Positions 7,326 through 11,365 of a stretch of 11,365 bases of DNA are shown here, one piece after another. A program made the translations under genes and the position numbers. Under the pieces are notes generated by a model. It searched no databases and was not told the DNA's origin. It saw only the letters and a program-made list of their open reading frames with translations. Positions within the stretch are counted from its first letter, which is position 1; each line of letters starts with the position of its first letter. Source of the DNA: Kiloniellaceae bacterium (lineage in GTDB: Bacteria; Pseudomonadota; Alphaproteobacteria; Kiloniellales; Kiloniellaceae); assembly GCA_028280915.1 (NCBI GenBank), contig JANQKX010000458.1, positions 1 to 11,365 on the forward strand, written 5' to 3'.

Positions 7326-7492
7326 ATCCAGATGTTTCCGTTGGTTGAAAGGGGACGGGAGGAAAAATCGAAAAGAGCTTTTGAAGTGGGCCCAGGGTAT
7401 GTCAGACCTCAATGCCTTCGACAAGCCCTAGATTAAGACAAGATCGTCCGAAAATCCCATGGTTCAAGGGTTACTCACTCTCCCCTTGCGCC

Positions 7493-7526
7493 ATACAAAA
7501 TACAAAAAAACTTAAAAATAAAATTT
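7493..7526. other. AT-rich tract, candidate DNA-unwinding element
   Basis: In these 34 bases only three are G or C (at 7496, 7503 and 7511), against a surrounding GC content near 60%. The plus strand is strongly A-rich. In Caulobacter the origin's AT-rich region also lies on the hemE side, as here. It could alternatively be an UP-like element for a hemE promoter. Confidence 0.6.
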
Positions 7527-7541
7527 GGTTGTTGGTTGTTG
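7525..7541. repeat. 7-bp tandem repeat TTGGTTG
   Basis: TTGGTTG occurs at 7525-7531 and again at 7532-7538, followed by a partial third copy TTG at 7539-7541. It directly abuts the AT-rich tract, and the plus strand here contains only G and T. Such a strand-biased repeat beside an unwinding element might bind an initiator, but the role is not known. Confidence 0.7.
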
Positions 7542-7548
7542 TATGTCC

Positions 7549-7557
7549 TGTGGATGT
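7549..7557 (-). promoter_or_regulatory. weak DnaA-box-like 9-mer
   Basis: The minus strand reads ACATCCACA, matching the DnaA consensus TTATCCACA at 7 of 9 positions including the whole ATCCACA core. On its own this is weak; it counts mainly because of its place beside the AT-rich tract. Confidence 0.35.
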
Positions 7558-7581
7558 TGGGGATTAGTCACTTGTCCCCAA
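7557..7581. repeat. inverted repeat in the origin region
   Basis: TTGGGGA at 7557-7563 and its perfect complement TCCCCAA at 7575-7581 flank an 11-base loop. No U-tract follows on either side, so it is not a standard terminator. It lies between the weak DnaA-like box and the CtrA-type site. Confidence 0.6.
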
Positions 7582-7615
7582 GGGATGGCGGAAAAACGCG
7601 CGTTCGAGCGTAAAT

Positions 7616-7632
7616 GTTAACAAACTGTTAAC
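7616..7632. promoter_or_regulatory. CtrA-type binding site (TTAA-N7-TTAA)
   Basis: The sequence GTTAACAAACTGTTAAC contains TTAA at 7617-7620 and TTAA at 7628-7631 separated by exactly seven bases, the full consensus of the alphaproteobacterial cell-cycle regulator CtrA; the second half even carries the preferred trailing C. In Caulobacter, CtrA binds such sites in the origin and represses initiation. In a sequence of this GC content a perfect site is uncommon, and it lies centrally in the putative origin. CtrA binding here is inferred. Confidence 0.65.
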
Positions 7633-7693
7633 GACTGCCGTAAAAGAAACTCAAAGAGAGAGATTTCCTGGCGCTGGCGGCCCGGCCGAAAAA

Positions 7694-7702
7694 GGTGGAT
7701 AA
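7694..7702 (-). promoter_or_regulatory. DnaA box, 8/9 match
   Basis: The minus strand reads TTATCCACC, differing from the TTATCCACA consensus only in the last base. It lies about 60 bp from the CtrA-type site. Confidence 0.55.
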
Positions 7703-7740
7703 CGGGAGCAACAATCATCGCCAATCCGGTTGCGCCGCCC

Positions 7741-7769
7741 TTTCACAGCCGTTGAATGGCGGCTGAAAA
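7741..7769. repeat. hairpin in the origin region
   Basis: CAGCCG (7746-7751) pairs perfectly with CGGCTG (7760-7765) around an 8-base loop. Allowing a two-base bulge, the stem can be extended by the flanking TTTC and GAAA. There is no terminal U-tract, so a terminator is unlikely. Its function is unknown; it may only be structural. Confidence 0.45.
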
Positions 7770-7804
7770 CCGGCGAACAATTGAACGAAAACCGGGACCG
7801 GTTT
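7765..7804. repeat. GAAAACCGG direct repeats with an inverted half-copy
   Basis: GAAAACCGG occurs at 7765-7773 and 7787-7795, 22 bp apart (about two helical turns). A following CGGTTT at 7799-7804 is an inverted partial copy, forming AAACC/GGTTT around a 6-base loop. The iteron-like spacing could reflect a regulator or initiator site; no known protein is matched to it. Confidence 0.6.
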
Positions 7805-7829
7805 GGGGAGCGGATTTTTCTTGCCCCTG

Positions 7830-7842
7830 TTTTCCACGAGTC
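7830..7842 (+). promoter_or_regulatory. weak DnaA-like box overlapping a GANTC methylation site
   Basis: TTTTCCACG at 7830-7838 matches the DnaA consensus at 7 of 9 positions. Its last base starts GAGTC (7838-7842), a GANTC target of the alphaproteobacterial cell-cycle methyltransferase CcrM. I found only this one GANTC in the intergenic region. Confidence 0.35.
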
Positions 7843-7861
7843 CGTAGACTTCACGTACCTT

Positions 7862-7870
7862 TCATCCACA
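7862..7870 (+). promoter_or_regulatory. DnaA box, 8/9 match
   Basis: TCATCCACA differs from TTATCCACA only at the second base and keeps the ATCCACA core. It lies just upstream of the candidate ppsR promoter, so DnaA binding could also affect ppsR transcription (inference). Confidence 0.55.
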
Positions 7871-7874
7871 GGAT

Positions 7875-7901
7875 TTGAGATCGAAATTTTTTTTGTATAA
7901 G
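7875..7901 (+). promoter_or_regulatory. candidate ppsR promoter
   Basis: TATAAG at 7896-7901 is a 5/6 match to a -10 element. TTGAGA at 7875-7880 is a 4/6 match to a -35 element, but the spacer is only 15 bases. A T-tract lies between them. The position, about 40 bp before the ppsR start codon, is suitable. The short spacer lowers confidence. Confidence 0.4.
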
Positions 7902-7941
7902 TGAGGGCCTGCACGCTGTCCCTCTTCAGTCGGGAAAAAAT

Positions 7942-8763
7942 ATGACCAGTCATCATCTCCATTTGGTGTCCGATGCGACGGGCGAGACCATCAATTCGGT
8001 GGCCCGGGCTTGTCTTGTTCAGTTCGAGGGGGTGGAGCCCATCGAGCATGTTTGGAGCCTGGTGCGCACCCGCGGCCAGATGGAAAAGGTCATCCGCGGC
8101 ATCGAGGCCAGCCCCGGCGCCGTGCTTTACACCATGGTCAATCACAAGCTCCGCAATGATTTGATCGAGGGCTGCCGCCGCTTGGGTCTGCCCTGCATTC
8201 CCGTACTGGACCCGGTCATGCACAGCCTGGCCAACTACTTCGGCGTGGAGATGAGCGGTCAGCCCGGCCTTCAGCACGCCTTGGACGCGGAGTATTTCAA
8301 CCGCATGGAGGCCATGAACTTCGCCCTTGCCCACGACGACGGACAGCTGTTTTCCGATCTAGAGGCCGCCGACATCGTCTTGGTCGGGGTGTCCCGCACC
8401 AGCAAGACGCCCACCTGCCTCTACCTGGCCAACCGGGGCATCAAGGCCGCCAACGTGCCGGTGGTGCCGGGCTGCCCCATCCCGACGGAATTGCTGCAGG
8501 CCAAAAAGCCCCTCGTGGTGGGCCTGACCAAGGATCCGGAGAGCTTGGTGCAGATCCGTAAAAACCGTTTGCGCATGATCTCCGAAGCCGACGACCAGAC
8601 CGATTATGTGGACTTGGAATCCGTCCGTGAGGAAGTGGCCATGGCGCGCAAGTTCTGCACCCAGCAAGGCTGGCCCCTGATCGACGTGACGCGCCGATCC
8701 ATCGAGGAAACCGCGGCGACCATCATGAACCATTATTCCAGGTACCAAGACCTTGCCACCTGA
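7942..8763 (+). CDS. ppsR: PEP synthase / pyruvate, phosphate dikinase regulatory protein (DUF299 kinase-pyrophosphorylase)
   Basis: Proteins of this family switch pyruvate, phosphate dikinase or PEP synthase off by ADP-dependent phosphorylation of an active-site threonine, and on again by Pi-dependent dephosphorylation. The 273-residue length matches the family. Visible motifs: LHLVSDATGETINSVARA (6-23), RMEAMNFALAHDDG (121-134) and the nucleotide-binding P-loop GVSRTSKTPTCLYLANRG (149-166), followed by ANVPVVPG. Which enzyme is the target cannot be told, because neither dikinase nor PEP synthase gene is in the window. The ATG at 7942 has CGGGA upstream as ribosome-binding site. This is the orthologue-type of R. 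prowazekii RP001, the gene bordering the origin in that species. It heads the overlapping ppsR-maf-aroE-coaE-dnaQ run; its last 11 bases overlap maf. Confidence 0.95.
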   Translation: MTSHHLHLVSDATGETINSVARACLVQFEGVEPIEHVWSLVRTRGQMEKVIRGIEASPGAVLYTMVNHKLRNDLIEGCRRLGLPCIPVLDPVMHSLANYFGVEMSGQPGLQHALDAEYFNRMEAMNFALAHDDGQLFSDLEAADIVLVGVSRTSKTPTCLYLANRGIKAANVPVVPGCPIPTELLQAKKPLVVGLTKDPESLVQIRKNRLRMISEADDQTDYVDLESVREEVAMARKFCTQQGWPLIDVTRRSIEETAATIMNHYSRYQDLAT

Positions 8764-9403
8764 CAACCCGTCCGAGGAAAGACAAAACAGTCTTTTTAAT
8801 GCGTTAGGTCCAAAACTGATCTTGGCCTCCGCCAGCAGGTCGCGGGCCGATCTGCTGGCTTGCGCGGGTTTGCGGGCCCAGCAATTGCCGGCCCGAGTGG
8901 ACGAGGGGGAAATCAAGGCCGCCATGCGGGAAAGCGGCGGGTCCGCGCGAGAGACCGCGCAAGCCCTGGCGGATCTCAAGGCAAGACGGGTGTCGCAGAA
9001 CCAGGGCGCGGCCTTGGTGATCGGGGCCGACCAGATGCTCAGCTGCGCTGGCCAGTGGTTTGACAAACCGGCGGATCTGGCCCATGCCAAGGCTCACCTC
9101 ATGGCGCTGGGCGGCAAGACCCATGAACTGCACAGCGCTGTCTGTGTCTATCAAAACGGCGCGTCCATTTGGCACCACCAGGAAACCGCTCGTATGACCA
9201 TGCGCGTCCTGAGCGATGGTTTCATCGACGACTATCTGGCAGCCGTGGGAGACGACGCCTTATCTTCCGTGGGCGCCTATCAGGTGGAAGGGTTCGGCAT
9301 GCAATTGTTCAGCCGCATCGATGGAGACTATTTTGCCATTCGGGGTCTGCCCCTTTTTCCATTGCTCTCTCTGCTGCGCGAACATCGGGTGATCGGCACA
9401 TGA
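8753..9403 (+). CDS. maf: Maf family nucleoside triphosphate pyrophosphatase
   Basis: Maf proteins hydrolyse non-canonical or specific NTPs to NMP and PPi and are seen as house-cleaning enzymes linked to division control. With a TTG start at 8753-8755 the protein has 216 residues. Motifs: LILASASRSRADLL (22-35, the substrate-binding Ser/Arg loop), GADQ (91-94), GKTHELHSAV (121-130), GAYQVEGFG (174-182) and the C-terminal GLPLF. The EGFGMQLFSRI stretch is nearer the YceF subgroup (7-methyl-GTP) than YhdE (dTTP/UTP), but the substrate is not assigned. The start is uncertain: no ATG or GTG precedes the conserved core in frame, and the TTG lies inside the end of ppsR. A strong Shine-Dalgarno-like GAGGAAAG (8774-8781) lies after the TTG, but the only ATG behind it (8799) is out of frame and stops after two codons. 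The stop overlaps aroE (ATGA). Confidence 0.93.
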   Translation: MPPDNPSEERQNSLFNALGPKLILASASRSRADLLACAGLRAQQLPARVDEGEIKAAMRESGGSARETAQALADLKARRVSQNQGAALVIGADQMLSCAGQWFDKPADLAHAKAHLMALGGKTHELHSAVCVYQNGASIWHHQETARMTMRVLSDGFIDDYLAAVGDDALSSVGAYQVEGFGMQLFSRIDGDYFAIRGLPLFPLLSLLREHRVIGT

Positions 9404-10242
9404 CGACTCAAGGCCCCTGCCCCAAGGCGGGCGTGATCGGTTGGCCCGTGGCCCAATCCCTCTCGCCCCATATTCATGGCCATTGGCTGTCCCACTATGG
9501 CCTGGCTGGCGCCTATGACCTCCTGCCGGTAGCGCCCGAGAATCTGCCCGCATTCATCGCCGGCATGGCAGAGCAAGGCTTGGTGGGCGCGAACGTGACC
9601 GTACCCCACAAGGTCGCGGTTCTGGATTTGGTGGATCAGGTCTCCGACGTGGCGAAAGCCATCGGGGCGGTGAACACCCTTTATTTCGACGAGGATCGCC
9701 TGGTCGGCACCAACAGCGATGCCTTTGGCTTTTTCGAAAACCTGCGCGAAGGCGCACCGTCTTGGCAGGCCTCGGGCGGCCCGGCGGTCGTCTTGGGTGC
9801 CGGCGGGGCGGCCCGGGCGGTGATTTTTGCGCTGCTCGACGCGGGTGTGCCCCAGGTCCGCCTGACCAACCGCACCATCGCCAAGGCTCAAGACCTTGCC
9901 TCCCATTTTGGTGAAAGGGTGGTCGCGGTGGCCTGGGAAGAGCGAGAGACCGCTCTGTCTGGGGCCAATCTGCTGGTCAATTCCACCTCCTTGGGGATGG
10001 CAGGGCAACCTCCCCTGCCCCTTCGCTTGGAGGACTTTCCCACCTCGGCCGTGATCAACGATATCGTTTACAAGCCCTTGGAAACCGAACTCCTGCGCGC
10101 GGGTCGCTTGCGCGGCAACCCGGTGGTGGACGGCTTGGGCATGCTGCTGCATCAGGCCCGGGCCGGTTTCAAACGCTGGTTCGGCACGGACCCCCAGGTG
10201 ACGAAAGAGCTGCGGCGCCGGCTGTTGGACGCGGCGACGTGA
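9400..10242 (+). CDS. aroE: shikimate dehydrogenase (NADP+)
   Basis: AroE reduces 3-dehydroshikimate to shikimate with NADPH in the chorismate pathway. The 280-residue protein has the shikimate-binding SLSPHIH (20-26), the catalytic lysine in NVTVPHK (Lys71) and the partner aspartate in TNSDAFGF (Asp107). It also has the nucleotide-binding loop GAGGAARA (133-140), the NRT motif (157-159) typical of NADP-dependent AroE, and DIVYKPLET (221-229). The start is the ATG at 9400, overlapping the maf stop as ATGA. The frame is open further upstream, to 9169, but that stretch lies entirely inside maf and is not family sequence. Length is normal. The stop overlaps the GTG start of coaE. Confidence 0.97.
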   Translation: MTTQGPCPKAGVIGWPVAQSLSPHIHGHWLSHYGLAGAYDLLPVAPENLPAFIAGMAEQGLVGANVTVPHKVAVLDLVDQVSDVAKAIGAVNTLYFDEDRLVGTNSDAFGFFENLREGAPSWQASGGPAVVLGAGGAARAVIFALLDAGVPQVRLTNRTIAKAQDLASHFGERVVAVAWEERETALSGANLLVNSTSLGMAGQPPLPLRLEDFPTSAVINDIVYKPLETELLRAGRLRGNPVVDGLGMLLHQARAGFKRWFGTDPQVTKELRRRLLDAAT

Positions 10243-10913
10243 TCGTGCTCGGCCTCACGGGCTCCATCGGCATGGGCAAGTCCACGGCCGCGCACATGCT
10301 GCGCCGTATGGGCCTGCCGGTACACGATTCCGATGCCTGCGTCCATCGCCTTCTGGGGCCGGGCGGCGGCGCCGTAAGAGCCGTGGCGGCACAATTTCCC
10401 GCGGCCCTGCGCGATGGGGCTATCGACCGCAAGATCCTGGGACAGGCGGTGTTCGGTGACGGACCCGCCCTCGCCCGCCTGGAGGCCATTCTCCATCCCC
10501 TGGTGCGGGGTGAAGCCCGGGATTTCATCAAGCGGCAGCGGCGCCACGGCCGGCGCGCCGTGTTGCTGGATATTCCCTTGTTGTTCGAAACCCACGGCGG
10601 CGCCCTCTGCGACTGGGTCATCGTGGTCACGGCCCCGCCCTTCGTGCAGGCCGCCAGGGTGCTGTCCCGGCCCGGCATGACACCGGCCCGCTTTCAGCAA
10701 ATCCGCGCCCGCCAGATGAGCGAAGCGGAGAAATGCCGGCGGGCGGATTTTGTGGTCCCCTCGGGGCTTGGCAAGGCATACACTTATGGACAACTGGCCG
10801 CGATTCTGCGAAAGGTCATTGACCCCAGCGGCCCCAACCCGCCCAACAGGCTTTTGACGGCACAGCGACGCCATGCGCGAAATCGTTCTCGATACGGAAA
10901 CAACCGGCCTTGA
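10239..10913 (+). CDS. coaE: dephospho-CoA kinase
   Basis: CoaE phosphorylates dephospho-CoA at the 3'-hydroxyl, the last step of coenzyme A synthesis. The 224-residue protein begins MIVLGLTGSIGMGKSTAA, with the P-loop GSIGMGKS at 8-15. It continues with the HDSDACVHRL segment (29-38), DIPLLFE (111-117) and a lid-like region with RQMSEAEKCRRADFVV (158-173). The start is GTG at 10239-10241, overlapping the aroE stop (GTGA), so translation is probably coupled. The conserved enzyme ends around residue 192. The last ~30 residues, rich in Pro, Asn and Arg, look like a non-conserved tail. The final 41 bases overlap dnaQ in another frame, so part of the tail is dictated by the dnaQ start region. Confidence 0.95.
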   Translation: MIVLGLTGSIGMGKSTAAHMLRRMGLPVHDSDACVHRLLGPGGGAVRAVAAQFPAALRDGAIDRKILGQAVFGDGPALARLEAILHPLVRGEARDFIKRQRRHGRRAVLLDIPLLFETHGGALCDWVIVVTAPPFVQAARVLSRPGMTPARFQQIRARQMSEAEKCRRADFVVPSGLGKAYTYGQLAAILRKVIDPSGPNPPNRLLTAQRRHARNRSRYGNNRP

Positions 10914-11365
10914 TCCCGCCGCCGGCCACCGCATCGTGGAAGTGGCGGGCCTGGAGTTGCTGCATCATATCCCCACCGGGCGCACCTACCGGGAATACAT
11001 CAACCCGGAACGGGACATGCCCGAGGAGGCCGCCCGCATCCACGGCCTGACCGAGGATTTTCTGCGGGACAAACCGGTGTTTTCCGCCATCGCCCAGTCC
11101 TTTTTGGATTTCCTGGGCGAGGCCCGGCTGGTCATTCACAATGCCCAGTTCGACCTGAAGTTCCTCAATTGGGAACTAAAACAGATCGGTCTGCCCCTCA
11201 TCGATTCCACGCGGGCGACCGATACGGTGGCCTTGGCCCGCAAGCGTTTTCCGGGCGCCCAGGTCAATCTGGATGCCCTCTGCCGGCGCTTTGAGATCGA
11301 CAACTCGGCCCGCAGCTACCATGGCGCCCTCTTGGACTGCGAACTCCTGGCCGAGGTTTACCTGG
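10873..11365 (+). CDS. dnaQ: DNA polymerase III epsilon subunit (3'-5' proofreading exonuclease), 5' part
   Basis: The frame starts at ATG 10873-10875 and is still open at the window end, giving 164 of an expected ~230-240 residues. All three exonuclease motifs of the DEDDh class are present: ExoI EIVLDTETTGLDP (Asp7, Glu9), ExoII IHNAQFDLKFLNWEL (Asp94) and ExoIII HGALLDCELLAEVY (His150, Asp155). The IHGLTEDFL segment (56-64) is also typical. It proofreads within the Pol III core with DnaE. The missing C-terminal part should hold the polymerase-binding and clamp-binding region. The start overlaps the end of coaE by 41 bases; no strong ribosome-binding site is visible, so coupling is likely. 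The location near the putative origin fits the usual alphaproteobacterial order. Confidence 0.96.
   Translation, partial: MREIVLDTETTGLDPAAGHRIVEVAGLELLHHIPTGRTYREYINPERDMPEEAARIHGLTEDFLRDKPVFSAIAQSFLDFLGEARLVIHNAQFDLKFLNWELKQIGLPLIDSTRATDTVALARKRFPGAQVNLDALCRRFEIDNSARSYHGALLDCELLAEVYL

Larger units (their letters stand above)
7426..7941. other. putative chromosomal replication origin (oriC), hemE-ppsR intergenic region
   Basis: No credible gene occupies these 516 bases, which separate the divergent hemE and ppsR genes. In Caulobacter crescentus and Rickettsia prowazekii the chromosomal origin lies in exactly this place, between hemE and the RP001-type gene (same DUF299 family as ppsR here). 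Sequence marks in order: AT-rich tract 7493-7526, GT-rich tandem repeat 7525-7541, DnaA-like box 7549-7557, inverted repeat 7557-7581, CtrA-type TTAA-N7-TTAA at 7617-7631, DnaA-box match 7694-7702, hairpin 7741-7769, 22-bp-spaced direct repeats 7765-7795, DnaA-like box 7830-7838 overlapping a GANTC CcrM site (7838-7842), and DnaA-box match 7862-7870. I saw no convincing IHF site. The flanking genes run away from it on both sides. Origin function is inference from synteny plus motifs. Confidence 0.75.

Noticed and set aside
7426..7941. IHF site in the putative origin
   Set aside because: I looked for WATCAA-N4-TTR on both strands and found only poor partial matches, so I do not report one.
9169..9399. 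N-terminal extension of aroE
   Set aside because: The frame is open, but this part lies wholly within maf; the AroE family begins at the ATG at 9400, which has the coupled ATGA overlap.
9328..10152. Minus-strand open frame opposite maf/aroE
   Set aside because: Antisense shadow of aroE; composition is typical of the reverse frame of GC-rich coding DNA.
1..11365. CRISPR array, insertion sequence, prophage or defence genes
   Set aside because: No regularly spaced repeats, transposase, integrase or terminal inverted repeats were seen; all coding space is filled by recognisable housekeeping-type genes.

Overview
The window looks like chromosomal DNA of a GC-rich alphaproteobacterium, most likely of Rhodospirillales type. 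I infer this from the protein families and the gene order; I cannot name a genus. There is no sign of a phage, transposon, CRISPR array or rRNA/tRNA gene. Almost everything is housekeeping. The exception is a roughly 0.5-0.6 kb non-coding stretch between hemE and the PEP-synthase/PPDK regulatory gene, which has the position and several sequence marks of a Caulobacter/Rickettsia-type chromosomal replication origin.

Layout. (1) About 1-3004, plus strand: the 3' end of a YyaL/DUF255-family gene, then ogt (O6-alkylguanine-DNA alkyltransferase), and after 109 bp a translationally coupled pair of a dienelactone-hydrolase-family gene and a zinc-independent quinone oxidoreductase gene. (2) 3024-3059: a strong hairpin that can act as a terminator in both directions, lying between the convergent quinone reductase gene and rho. 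(3) 3079-7325 (or 7424), minus strand: hemE, hemH, hemJ and then rho. hemE, hemH and hemJ are late heme-synthesis steps (uroporphyrinogen decarboxylase, ferrochelatase, protoporphyrinogen oxidase). rho follows after a 373-bp non-coding leader that carries a 20-bp tandem repeat. (4) About 7326-7941: the putative oriC, with a 34-bp AT-rich tract, a perfect TTAA-N7-TTAA CtrA-type site, two 8/9 DnaA-box matches plus weaker ones, and several direct and inverted repeats. (5) 7942-11365, plus strand: ppsR-maf-aroE-coaE-dnaQ, a tightly packed run in which every gene overlaps the next. dnaQ runs off the window.

How it fits together. The two gene blocks flanking the putative origin are transcribed away from it, so they run with the replication forks. 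hemE-hemH-hemJ-rho and ppsR-maf-aroE-coaE-dnaQ are arrangements widely seen around origins in alphaproteobacteria. The block at 1-3004 points toward the origin. It sits where many alphaproteobacteria carry mnmE-mnmG-rsmG-parA-parB after rho, so that synteny is interrupted here. Start codons are unusual at several places: hemE has no in-frame ATG near its expected N-terminus, maf appears to start with TTG and coaE with GTG.
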